A stretch of 10,009 bases of DNA, from NCBI GenBank assembly GCA_021790375.1, contig JAJYEB010000045.1, forward strand, positions 1 through 10,009. Reading direction: 5' to 3'. The translations under genes were made by a program, and so were the position numbers. The notes below the pieces were generated by a model. That model ran no database searches. It was not told the origin of the DNA and saw only the letters and a program-made list of their open reading frames with translations. The stretch comes from Chloroflexota bacterium (GTDB lineage: Bacteria > Chloroflexota > Limnocylindria > Limnocylindrales > CSP1-4). Below are positions 1-6,038 of the stretch, in pieces (positions within the stretch are counted from its first letter, which is position 1; the number at the start of each line of letters is the position of its first letter).

Positions 1-249
1 CGTGGAGGCCACCGTCTCGGCACGCGCGTTGATCAGCCGGCTCCCGATCGTGACCCGATCCGCCCATCCGGGCACCAGCCCCCAGCGGAAGCGGTCGAGG
101 ACCCGCCGGTCGTCGCGCACCACCACCGCGGCCACCCGCTGGGTGGGCGCGACGTTGTACGCCTCGCCGGTCGTCGCGGCCAGGTCCTCGGCGCCGAAGA
201 TCCGGGCGAACTCGCCCGACGAGAGCCGCTGCGTGAAGCGTCCGCACAC
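1..249 (-). CDS. SRAP/YedK-HMCES family abasic-site DNA-protein crosslink protein, 3' part cut by window edge
   Basis: The first 83 codons are visible; the rest lies left of the window. The protein begins V(M)-C-G-R-F-T-Q. This is the SRAP hallmark, in which Cys2 becomes the N-terminal catalytic residue after Met removal. Further family motifs follow in order: YNVAPTQ (about residues 31-37), WGLVPGWA (about 56-63) and LINARAET (about 72-79), containing the conserved Asn74 and Arg76. Family members bind ssDNA and form a thiazolidine crosslink with abasic sites, shielding them during replication; the older name is SOS response-associated peptidase. The later conserved Glu and His are off the window. 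The GTG start at 249 is fixed by the required Cys at position 2. No clear Shine-Dalgarno precedes it. A short palindrome (257-270) lies 7 bases upstream and could be an operator. The gene is divergent from the amidase. Confidence 0.93.
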   Translation of the reverse strand, partial: MCGRFTQRLSSGEFARIFGAEDLAATTGEAYNVAPTQRVAAVVVRDDRRVLDRFRWGLVPGWADRVTIGSRLINARAETVAST

Positions 250-256
250 GGCCAGA

Positions 257-270
257 GTGTCGCACGACAC
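257..270. promoter_or_regulatory. Short palindrome (GTGTCG-CA-CGACAC) in the SRAP/amidase divergent region
   Basis: Perfect 6-bp inverted arms (257-262 and 265-270) around a 2-base centre. They sit 7 bases upstream of the SRAP GTG start, inside the 152-bp divergent region. A loop this small favours a protein-binding site over an RNA hairpin. A further half-site CGACAC occurs at 355-360. It could be an operator for SRAP, for instance damage-responsive, but it does not match a LexA box I recognise. A 6-bp palindrome in GC-rich DNA can arise by chance. Confidence 0.3.
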
Positions 271-401
271 GTGCCCCGGGCCCGCGGGCGGTGCCGCCCC
301 GGACCTGGCGAGCCGCCCCCGACCTGCACCGGTGGACACGGGGCGGCCGTGGCGCGACACTCACCTCGTGAGCGCAAGGGCCGCGACCCACCTGGACACC
401 G

Positions 402-1649
402 ATGACTGACGGCGTCGACCCGCTGCTCGACCTCCCGGCAGCCGAACTGGCTGCGGCGGTACGAGGGGGCGACGTGTCGGCGGTGGAGGTGACCGAGGCC
501 GCCCTTCGCCGGATCGGCGCGCGCGCCGGGGGCCACGCCTTCATCACGACCTGCCCGGAGCATGCGCTGCGCCGGGCGGCGCGACGCCCGACCGGTCCGC
601 TCGCGGGCGTGCCGCTGGCGGTCAAGGACCTGTTCGACACGGCCGGGATCCGCACCACGTACGGCTCCTCGATCTTCGGCGACCACGTGCCCTCCCGAAC
701 CGCGCGGGTGGTGCGCACGCTCGAGGCGGCGGGCGCCATCATGGTGGGCAAGACGAACCTGCACGAGTTCGCCTGGGGTGTCACCAGCCAGAATCCCCAC
801 TACGGCACCGTTGAGAACCCGGCCCACCCCGGGAGAGTGGCGGGGGGCTCGAGCGGCGGCACGGCGGCGGCGCTGGCCGACCGGCTGTGCACCATCGGCC
901 TGGGGACCGACACGGGGGGCTCCCTGCGGATTCCGGCGGCATGCTGCGAGGTGGTCGGCTACAAGCCCCAATTCGGCTCGGTCTCCACGCACGGCACGTT
1001 TCCGCTGGCACCCTCGTTCGACACGGCAGGGCCCATGGCGCGCACGGTCCGCGACGTCGCCCTGGTCCAGGCGGTCCTGGAGGGCCGGCCGCTGCCGGTC
1101 TCCGCGCGGGCCGGCGGACGGGACCTGGCCCACTGGCTCACGGGCGTCCGGGTCGGCGTCCTGGCCCCGACCGGAGCCGAGGACGAACTGGCCGAGCTCG
1201 GAGCCACGGTGGAGGAGGTGGGTTTTCCCGGGACCAGCCCCGGGGACGCCATGGCCGTCTTCACCGCCGAGTGCGCGATCATCCACATGCCCTGGTTCCC
1301 GCGCCTGAGGGACGAGTACGGCGCGGACCTCCAGCTCAAGCTCGACGCGGCACAGCACGTCTCCGTCGTCGAGCACCAGCGCGGCCTGCTCGCGCTGCGG
1401 GAGATGCGCGAGCGGGCCCGCACCGAGCCGGCGGTGGACGTGGTGATCAGCCCGACCCTGGCCATCGAGCCTCCGCCCGTGGACTGCTGGGAACCCGACG
1501 TCCGCGGCCCCCTCACCCGCTACACGCGGCCATTCAACTTCCTCGGCTGGCCGGCGATTGCCATCGGCAACCTGCAGATCGCCGGCCGGGATGAAGACAC
1601 CGTGCTGGGAGTGGCCCTGGCCCTGGAGAAGGCACGCTCCCTCGGTTGA
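402..1649 (+). CDS. Amidase-signature family hydrolase (compact, 415 aa)
   Basis: An amidase-signature enzyme hydrolysing C-N amide bonds through a Ser-cisSer-Lys triad. The catalytic Lys75 is in VKDLFDTAG, the cis-Ser150 in GGSSGG (148-153) and the nucleophile Ser174 in GTDTGGSLRIPAA (168-180). The Lys-to-Ser spacing of 75 and Ser-to-Ser spacing of 24 match well-studied family members such as FAAH. At 415 aa it is shorter than GatA (about 480). The helix normally seen before LGATVEEV (about 260) and the usual segment between PAIAIG and LQIAGRDED (about 389-396) both look trimmed. It is therefore unlikely to be the GatA tRNA amidotransferase subunit, and no gatB or gatC lies nearby. The substrate is unknown. 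The ATG is the first in-frame start after an upstream stop at 369-371. Only a weak AAGGG (376-380), 21 bases upstream, could serve as ribosome binding site. Confidence 0.93.
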   Translation: MTDGVDPLLDLPAAELAAAVRGGDVSAVEVTEAALRRIGARAGGHAFITTCPEHALRRAARRPTGPLAGVPLAVKDLFDTAGIRTTYGSSIFGDHVPSRTARVVRTLEAAGAIMVGKTNLHEFAWGVTSQNPHYGTVENPAHPGRVAGGSSGGTAAALADRLCTIGLGTDTGGSLRIPAACCEVVGYKPQFGSVSTHGTFPLAPSFDTAGPMARTVRDVALVQAVLEGRPLPVSARAGGRDLAHWLTGVRVGVLAPTGAEDELAELGATVEEVGFPGTSPGDAMAVFTAECAIIHMPWFPRLRDEYGADLQLKLDAAQHVSVVEHQRGLLALREMRERARTEPAVDVVISPTLAIEPPPVDCWEPDVRGPLTRYTRPFNFLGWPAIAIGNLQIAGRDEDTVLGVALALEKARSLG

Positions 1650-1691
1650 GGGCCCGGGTCGCGGCTCGATCAGCGGGGCAGATGTCCCGGC

Positions 1692-2453
1692 TCAGGTCCT
1701 CCCGAACAGGTAGAGCGCCCAGCCCAGCGTCCCCCGACCCCACGCCAGGTACTCGTGACGAGCACGCCGGACGCGGTCCAGCAGCTCCGGGACGTCGGGG
1801 TCCTCCGGGTGCGCGGCGGCGTACCGGGCCGCGGCCCGCCACTGGAGCGTCTCGTATCGGTCCCAGTCGTCGCCCGAGCTGACCAGCGCGAGGAACGGTA
1901 CGAGCCCCTCCCGCTCCCCGGCCTCGACGTTCTCCTGGTGCGTGCCGAAGTCGTCGCGCCCCATCCCGGACCACTCGAGATAGGCCGGCTCGGGCTCGCG
2001 CCGCCAGAACGGCTCGCCGACCAGCACCTGCCCGCCCGGCCGGACCGCCGCGGCCAGGGCGCGGAGCGTGCCCAGGTACCCGCCGAAGGCCCAGCTGGCG
2101 CCCAGGCAGACCCCCAGGTCGAAGCTGGCCGAAGCCGCCGGGTAGTCGGCGCCCGGCATCTCGGGCAGCTCGAGGCGAGCCGCGGGCACCCGCCGGGCGG
2201 CGGCCTCCCGGAGCTCCCGCATGAAGAAAGGCGAGGGATCGACCGCCACGCCGCGGAAGCCCACGCCGCCGGCACCGCCGAATCGCTCCGCGAGCCGCAG
2301 CAGCGGCTCTCCCTTGCCGCTGCCGATGTCGAGGACCCGCGGGTCCGGGGGGAGGTCGAGCAGTCCGATCACCTCGTCGAGCTTCGCGATGCTCGTCGGG
2401 TTGCACACGACGTGGTCGCGATGGGTGATGTCGTAGAACTTCCAGGTGTCCAT
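1692..2453 (-). CDS. Class I SAM-dependent methyltransferase
   Basis: 253 aa with a Rossmann-type SAM-binding fold. Motif I is VLDIGSGKG (residues 40-48). An acidic residue at the end of strand 2 (Asp72 in VAVDPSP) would bind the ribose of SAM. Strand 4 falls around FDLGVCLGASWAFGG (111-125), followed by the post-motif VRPGGQVLVGEPFW (137-150). The N-terminus, WKFYDITHRDHVVCNP, is shared with a recurrent family of uncharacterised bacterial methyltransferases, so this is a conserved family and not a generic hit. The substrate cannot be inferred. The ATG at 2453 is supported by GGAGG (complement of 2460-2464) with 6-base spacing. The gene converges on the amidase (42-bp gap) and is divergent from the GerMN lipoprotein. 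Confidence 0.92.
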   Translation of the reverse strand: MDTWKFYDITHRDHVVCNPTSIAKLDEVIGLLDLPPDPRVLDIGSGKGEPLLRLAERFGGAGGVGFRGVAVDPSPFFMRELREAAARRVPAARLELPEMPGADYPAASASFDLGVCLGASWAFGGYLGTLRALAAAVRPGGQVLVGEPFWRREPEPAYLEWSGMGRDDFGTHQENVEAGEREGLVPFLALVSSGDDWDRYETLQWRAAARYAAAHPEDPDVPELLDRVRRARHEYLAWGRGTLGWALYLFGRT

Positions 2454-2459
2454 TCCGAG

Positions 2460-2464
2460 CCTCC
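2460..2464 (-). promoter_or_regulatory. Shine-Dalgarno of the methyltransferase
   Basis: CCTCC on the plus strand reads GGAGG on the minus strand, 6 bases before the ATG at 2453, which fixes that start. The same bases form one 6-bp arm (2460-2465) of an inverted repeat with CGGAGG at 2486-2491, so the site could be partly occluded in the mRNA. Confidence 0.6.
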
Positions 2465-2568
2465 GCTCCGGGATTCAGATGCTACCGGAGGGGCACTCGG
2501 CACGTGACGGGGGAGCGCAGAATCCGTGCATGGCACCGCGCGTACTGATGCTCGAGGGCGATCCTGCG

Positions 2569-3570
2569 ATGCGGGGCGATTGCGACGCCGGCCGCCGGCG
2601 CCGCGGCGTTCCCGCCGGTCTCGCGGCCCTGGTCGCGCTCGTCCTGCTGTCGGTCGCGGCGTGCGCTCCGACCGCCCGCGACACGGGCCCGCTTCCGTCC
2701 GCCTCGGTCCTCCCTTCGGGCCAGCCGACCGCGCAGGCCACGTCGAGCGCCGCACCCGCGTCCCTGCCGGCGTCCCCGGCCGTGCCCCAGATCTCGCCGG
2801 GTTCTCCGACCGCCCCCTCGCCCACCGGAACGTCCACCCCGGGCACGACGCTCCTGCAGGTCTACTTCTTCGACGTGGATCGCCTGGTCCCGGTGCAGCG
2901 GGAGGTGCCCGCGACGGTGGCGGTGGCGCGCGCCGCGATGACGGCCCTGCTCGCCGGCCCCACGGCGGCAGAGGCGGGGGGTGCCCCACCGCTCGGGTCG
3001 GAGGTCCCGCCGGGAACCACGCTGCTCGGCGTCTCGGTCGGGGATGGGACGGCGGTCGTGGATCTGTCGGGGGAATTCCAGTCGGGCGGTGGATCGGCCT
3101 CCATGTTCGGCCGCCTCGCCCAGGTGGTCTACACGCTGACCCAGTTCCCCACCGTGACCGGCGTGACGTTCCGGCTGGATGGCCGACCGGTGACGACGTT
3201 CTCGAGCGAGGGGATCGTGCTGTCGGGGCCGTCGGTGCGCGCCGACTTCCGTGACTATCTGCCGGCGATCTTCGTGGATCGGCCGGCGTGGGGCGCCACG
3301 CTCCCGAACCCGGCCCGCGTCTCCGGGCTCGCGAACGTCTTCGAGGCGCAGTTCGTGGCGGAGGTTGCGACGGCCGACGGGACGGTGTTGGCCCGCCGGA
3401 GCGTCTCGGCCTCGTGCGGCACCGGCTGCTGGGGCACGTTCGACGTGACCATCGCGTACGGGGTCGACCATGCGCAACCCGGCCGGATCACCGTGTACGA
3501 CCTCTCGGCCCGGGACGGCACGCGGGCGAACGTTCGCTCGTACCCGGTGACGCTGACACCTGCCGCGTAG
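2569..3570 (+). CDS. GerMN-Gmad2 domain lipoprotein
   Basis: 333 aa from the preferred start. The arginine-rich N-terminus (residues 9-12) leads into a hydrophobic stretch ending in a lipobox, S-V-A-A-C, with the lipidation Cys at 32. A Pro/Ser/Thr/Ala-rich linker follows (about 33-94). Next comes a GerMN domain (about 95-220: LLQVYFFD, then MTALLAGPT, then GTAVVDLSGEF and QVVYTLTQFPTVTGVTFRLDG). Last is a C-terminal Gmad2 immunoglobulin-like domain (about 232-330: GLANVFEAQFVAEV, CWGTFDVTI, VYDLSARDG). GerMN occurs in the sporulation/germination protein GerM and in many envelope lipoproteins of non-sporulating bacteria, so sporulation is not implied. In-frame ATGs at 2446, 2530 and 2548 exist. 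2569 gives a normal lipoprotein signal and has GAGGG (2554-2558) upstream, whereas 2446 would overlap the divergent gene. It is probably anchored to the outer face of the membrane. Confidence 0.9.
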   Translation: MRGDCDAGRRRRGVPAGLAALVALVLLSVAACAPTARDTGPLPSASVLPSGQPTAQATSSAAPASLPASPAVPQISPGSPTAPSPTGTSTPGTTLLQVYFFDVDRLVPVQREVPATVAVARAAMTALLAGPTAAEAGGAPPLGSEVPPGTTLLGVSVGDGTAVVDLSGEFQSGGGSASMFGRLAQVVYTLTQFPTVTGVTFRLDGRPVTTFSSEGIVLSGPSVRADFRDYLPAIFVDRPAWGATLPNPARVSGLANVFEAQFVAEVATADGTVLARRSVSASCGTGCWGTFDVTIAYGVDHAQPGRITVYDLSARDGTRANVRSYPVTLTPAA

Positions 3571-3578
3571 GTTTCGTC

Positions 3579-3668
3579 CCCCGCCGCGGGGAAGCCCCCT
3601 TCAGCCGCCGGGAAGCCCGCTCAGCCGCCGGGAAGCCCGCTCAGCCGCCGCGAAGCGCGCTCAGCCGC
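3579..3668. repeat. 20-bp tandem array of mini-hairpins between convergent genes
   Basis: Units of 20 bp start at 3601, 3621 and 3641, with a partial unit at 3661-3668 and a diverged unit before 3601. The 3601 and 3621 units are identical, while the 3641 unit differs at two bases. Each unit holds a 4-bp stem with an AAG loop: GGGG/CCCC (3588-3598), CGGG/CCCG (3609-3619 and 3629-3639) and CGCG/CGCG (3649-3659). The two substitutions in the last full unit are compensatory. A further stem CCCCG/CGGGG (3579-3591) overlaps the first. The array lies directly between the stop codons of the GerMN and LuxR genes and includes the LuxR stop. A bidirectional terminator or mRNA 3'-end stabiliser is plausible, though there is no T-tract. 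Confidence 0.75.
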
Positions 3669-4521
3669 GCGTCGGCAGCTCGGCGTCGCCGGTGATCCCC
3701 GCGGCGCGCGCCCGTGCCACGGCCGCCGTGCGCGAGGTCGCCCCGAGCTTGGCGTAGGCATGCGACAGGTGGGTCTTCACCGTGTTGCTCGAGACCACCA
3801 GCCGCCCCGCGATCTCGTCGTTGGAGAGCCCGCGCGCCACCAGCGCCAGGATCTCTGTCTCGCGCGCGGTGAGTGGCTCGGGCAACGGGGTCACCGCGGG
3901 CGTTGCGGCGGCGATGCGCTGCGCCGCAGGTCCGTCGGCCGCAGGCGCCGTCCCCAAGGCCGCCGGCGAACCAGCCGCGCGGGCCGGATTGCGCGCCAGG
4001 GCGCTGCCGCCCAGGAGCACCACCAGCGCGAAGGCACAGAGCGCTGCGAGGTCGAGCGGCCGGTCGGCGGCTCCCGTGCCGGCGGGATACGGCCACTGCA
4101 GGTCGATGAGCACGGCCGCCACGAACGCGGTCACGAGACTGGCCCAGAATCCCGCCAGGCGTGCGGTCGCCATGACCGCGACCGCGACCGACAGGAGGGC
4201 CACGTCGAGGCGACCGGGGGCAACCGCCAGCCCATCGACCGCCAGCGCGGCAGCCACGAGGATCACCCCGAGCGACAGGCGACCGAGGTGCTGTTGCCAC
4301 CGGGCCGCCTGGGCTGCGACGGTGGGCGCCAGCGATGCCGCGTCGGGTCGGTGTGGCCGCAGCCGTGCGACGAGGCCGGGATGGTTCACGTCGAGGTGAT
4401 TCAACGCCCGCTTGCCGGCACCCGGTAGAGCCGGCTGGCAGGCAACGGCTCCGGACGAGTCCGGCGAGGCGGAGCGGCCCCCGGTCGTTCCGAAATCACC
4501 CGAACGGATGACACGAATCAC
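3661..4521 (-). CDS. Membrane-anchored LuxR-type transcriptional regulator
   Basis: 286 aa. The C-terminus is a LuxR/GerE helix-turn-helix (about 215-275) with the typical LTARETEILALVARGLSNDEIA, the recognition helix region SSNTVKTHLSHAYAKLG and a final RTAAVARA. There is no receiver domain. Instead, four hydrophobic segments lie at about 82-101, 105-120, 122-141 and 157-175, followed by an Ala/Pro-rich linker (about 180-213). The compact four-helix arrangement resembles the DUF4118/KdpD-type membrane module, but that assignment is tentative. The protein would act as a one-component regulator tethered to the membrane. The GTG start at 4521 gives a low-complexity first 45 residues. An in-frame GTG at 4389 would remove most of them and keep every domain. 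The gene is divergent from the bactofilin-like gene (92-bp gap) and convergent with the GerMN gene. Confidence 0.85.
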   Translation of the reverse strand: MIRVIRSGDFGTTGGRSASPDSSGAVACQPALPGAGKRALNHLDVNHPGLVARLRPHRPDAASLAPTVAAQAARWQQHLGRLSLGVILVAAALAVDGLAVAPGRLDVALLSVAVAVMATARLAGFWASLVTAFVAAVLIDLQWPYPAGTGAADRPLDLAALCAFALVVLLGGSALARNPARAAGSPAALGTAPAADGPAAQRIAAATPAVTPLPEPLTARETEILALVARGLSNDEIAGRLVVSSNTVKTHLSHAYAKLGATSRTAAVARARAAGITGDAELPTRG

Positions 4522-4522
4522 C

Positions 4523-4541
4523 GGCGCGCAGGACGCGCGCC
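4523..4541. promoter_or_regulatory. Inverted repeat in the LuxR/bactofilin-like divergent region
   Basis: Perfect 7-bp arms GGCGCGC (4523-4529) and GCGCGCC (4535-4541) around AGGAC. It abuts the GTG start of the LuxR gene at 4521. Its position between two divergent genes suits an operator, possibly for the LuxR protein itself, or a hairpin in the LuxR leader. If translation really starts at 4389, it would lie in the untranslated leader. The arms are only G and C, so chance occurrence is possible. Confidence 0.35.
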
Positions 4542-4602
4542 CCGCCCCTGCGCGGGTACGGTCGACTGAGCCACGGCGACCTGTCGAATGCAGCCGTTGG
4601 CC

Positions 4603-4609
4603 GGGAGGG
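4603..4609 (+). promoter_or_regulatory. Shine-Dalgarno of the bactofilin-like gene
   Basis: GGGAGGG ends 4 bases before the ATG at 4614 (core GGAGG, 5-base spacing). This supports that start, which also gives a clean signal peptide. Confidence 0.65.
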
Positions 4610-4613
4610 TTCC

Positions 4614-5555
4614 ATGCGTCGCCTCGCCGCGGTTCTTGCCGCGCTCTTCGTCCTGTTCACGTTCGTGCCCGCGGTCCTCGCGGCAGAACCCCAGTCGTAC
4701 ACCGGCAAGGTGCTGATGGCCTTCAACGGCGACGTGTCCGTGCCGGCCGGCGAGCGCGTCGATGCGGTCGTCGTGGTCCACGGCACCGCGACCATCGACG
4801 GCGAGGTCACCAGCGTGGTCGTGGTCGACGGCACTGCCGTTCTCAATGCCGCGCGTGCCGAGAGCGTGGTGGCCGTCCGCAGCCCCGTCACGCTCGGCGC
4901 AGGAACCATCGTGACGGGCGACGTCCTCACGCTGGACTCGGCCGTGCAGAAGGTGGGCGACGCCAGCGTCCAGGGTGACGTCCGCGACATGACGAGTTCG
5001 CTGGTCGGAATTGGCTTCATCCTGGGGCCGGCGCTGCTGCTGATCTCCATCGGCTTCGCGCTCGCGATGGTGCTGGCCGCCCTGGTCATGGCCGCGCTCG
5101 CATCCCGGCAGGTGCGCGCCGCCGGCGAGCTGATCCGGCGGGAGCCGGCGCAGACGCTCGCGATCGGGATCGTCGGCGCGATCGTGCCGCCGGTGCTGGC
5201 CGTGCTGGCGATGGCGACCGTGGTCGGGATCCCGATCGGCCTGGTATTCCTGCTCGCGGTGTGGCCGACGGTGGCGTTCCTGGGTTACCTGGTTGCGGCG
5301 ATCTGGATCGGCGAGTGGATCATCGGCCATCTCAACCCGGCGCGGGTCGCCGAGCGCCCGTACGCAGCCGCCGTCCTCGGGGTGGTCGTGCTCGCGGTCT
5401 TCTCCGTGGTGCCGCTGGTCACCGCGGTGGCCAGCCTGTTCGGCTTCGGCGCCGTGATCCTGCTGGGCTGGCGGACCTGGCGCGGCGGGCACGGCCCGGC
5501 GACGTTCGCGCAGGGAGCCACGCCGATCCAGCCGGTCACCTGGCCGACGGCGTGA
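4614..5555 (+). CDS. Secreted/membrane protein with bactofilin-like repeat region and multiple TM helices
   Basis: 313 aa. An N-terminal signal peptide (MRRL, then a hydrophobic stretch, cleavage likely after A-V-L-A near 23) is followed by a short-period beta-repeat region (about 30-125). There, hydrophobic V-rich strands alternate with G/D turns: GDVSVPAGERVDAVVVVHGTA, IDGEVTSVVVVDGTA, and LGAGTIVTGDVLTLDSAV. This resembles polymer-forming bactofilin-type solenoids. Hydrophobic segments follow at about 130-163, 180-205, 207-232 and 250-288, so the solenoid is probably outside the membrane and the rest embedded. The function is unknown; proteins of this layout are common in high-GC bacteria and uncharacterised. 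The last 17 codons fall in the first copy of a 56-bp tandem duplication, so the C-terminal tail is encoded twice. It is divergent from the LuxR regulator, which may control it. Confidence 0.85.
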   Translation: MRRLAAVLAALFVLFTFVPAVLAAEPQSYTGKVLMAFNGDVSVPAGERVDAVVVVHGTATIDGEVTSVVVVDGTAVLNAARAESVVAVRSPVTLGAGTIVTGDVLTLDSAVQKVGDASVQGDVRDMTSSLVGIGFILGPALLLISIGFALAMVLAALVMAALASRQVRAAGELIRREPAQTLAIGIVGAIVPPVLAVLAMATVVGIPIGLVFLLAVWPTVAFLGYLVAAIWIGEWIIGHLNPARVAERPYAAAVLGVVVLAVFSVVPLVTAVASLFGFGAVILLGWRTWRGGHGPATFAQGATPIQPVTWPTA

Positions 5556-5615
5556 TGCCGTTCGCGCAGGGAGCCACGCCGATCCAGCCGGTCACCTGGC
5601 CGACCGCGTGATGCC
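5504..5615 (+). repeat. 56-bp near-perfect tandem duplication across the stop codon
   Basis: Copy 1 is 5504-5559 and copy 2 is 5560-5615. They differ at one base (GACGGCG versus GACCGCG). Copy 1 contains the end of the bactofilin-like gene with its stop TGA at 5553-5555. Because 56 is not a multiple of three, copy 2 is out of frame with the gene. An ATG overlapping that stop (TGATG, 5553-5557) opens a frame that repeats the C-terminal tail. The high identity implies a recent event or an assembly artefact. Confidence 0.9.
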
Positions 5616-5688
5616 CTTGGTCGGCGCCGGCTGGGCCGGGCGGCACGCGGGCCGGGCCAGGGCGGCGACGGGCTTGCAGGCGTGCTGA
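5555..5688 (+). other. Two chained mini-ORFs linked by TGATG overlaps (questionable coding)
   Basis: The first frame, 5555-5611, encodes an 18-residue peptide beginning MPFAQGATPIQP, which repeats the tail of the upstream protein from its second residue on. The second, 5611-5688, encodes 25 residues beginning MPLVGAGWAG and matches nothing I recognise. Each ATG overlaps the preceding TGA stop by one base, the geometry used for termination-reinitiation. Neither has its own Shine-Dalgarno. The first is a by-product of the 56-bp duplication. I record them as possible translation products only. Confidence 0.2.
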
Positions 5689-5700
5689 CCGCGATATCCC

Positions 5701-5720
5701 CGGCAGCGTTGCCGCTGCCG
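5701..5720 (+). terminator. Perfect 8-bp stem-loop downstream of the bactofilin-like gene
   Basis: CGGCAGCG (5701-5708), loop TTGC, CGCTGCCG (5713-5720). It lies about 145 bases past the gene's stop, in the right place for transcription termination. No T-run follows (CTAACGGCG), so classic Rho-independent termination is not certain. Confidence 0.4.
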
Positions 5721-5800
5721 CTAACGGCGCGATAAGGGGCCACCGGGATCGATCGCGGCTGACGACCGCTCCTCCGGCGGTCCGGATGCCGTCGCCGATA

Positions 5801-5817
5801 CTCCCGCCGAGCGGGGG
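5801..5817 (+). other. Short GC-rich stem-loop
   Basis: CTCCCGC (5801-5807), loop CGA, GCGGGGG (5811-5817): seven pairs including one G-U, with a 3-base loop. It lies in the untranslated stretch and may belong to the same terminator region as the stem at 5701, or be chance pairing in GC-rich sequence. Confidence 0.25.
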
Positions 5818-5917
5818 CGGACGGACGTTCTCCCCCGGTCGTGCGGGTGCATCGCGGGCGCAGCGACTGCTGGCGGCATCCAGTCCCCTTCGGCATCGCT
5901 GTGGAGGATATCGGCGG

Positions 5918-5992
5918 GTCGCAGGTGGTCCCGGGGGTCGCAGGTGGTCCCGGGGGTCGCAGGTGGTCCCGAAGGGTCGCAGGCGCTCCCGT
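5918..5992 (+). repeat. 19-bp direct-repeat array upstream of the YciI-like gene
   Basis: The unit GTCGCAGGTGGTCCCGGGG occurs at 5918-5936 and 5937-5955 (identical). It occurs again at 5956-5975 with its end altered (CCCGAAGG, 20 bases) and at 5976-5992 in degraded form (GTCGCAGGCGCTCCCG core). The array ends about 60 bases before the ATG at 6052, where promoter-proximal binding sites would lie. Two helical turns are about 21 bp, so 19-20 bp spacing would place sites on roughly the same face of the helix. There are no spacers, so it is not CRISPR. Confidence 0.8.
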
Positions 5993-6038
5993 CCGGCCGT
6001 CGCGTTACCCTGCCGGTGGAACACGACGCGGCGGAACG

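Noticed and set aside
33..1376. Long minus-strand open frame (447 aa) across the amidase
   Set aside because: Antisense shadow in GC-rich DNA. It is Arg/Gly/Pro-rich with no domain, while the plus strand has a clear amidase. The real SRAP gene at the left edge is in a different minus frame.
402..1649. GatA subunit of the Glu-tRNA(Gln) amidotransferase
   Set aside because: The amidase core matches, but the protein is about 65 residues short with trimmed C-terminal segments, and no gatB or gatC is adjacent.
2446..2568. Upstream ATG (2446) and intermediate ATGs as the start of the GerMN lipoprotein
   Set aside because: A start at 2446 overlaps the divergent methyltransferase and puts about 60 residues before the hydrophobic signal. 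2569 gives a normal lipoprotein signal and a nearby GAGGG. 2530 or 2548 remain possible.
2482..3477. Minus-strand open frame of 331 aa opposite the GerMN lipoprotein
   Set aside because: Arg/Gly/His-rich shadow with no recognisable domain. The plus strand encodes a lipobox, GerMN and Gmad2.
5918..5992. CRISPR array
   Set aside because: The repeats are directly adjacent with no spacers and only 19-20 bp long, and there are no cas genes. The 20-bp array at 3579-3668 fails for the same reasons.
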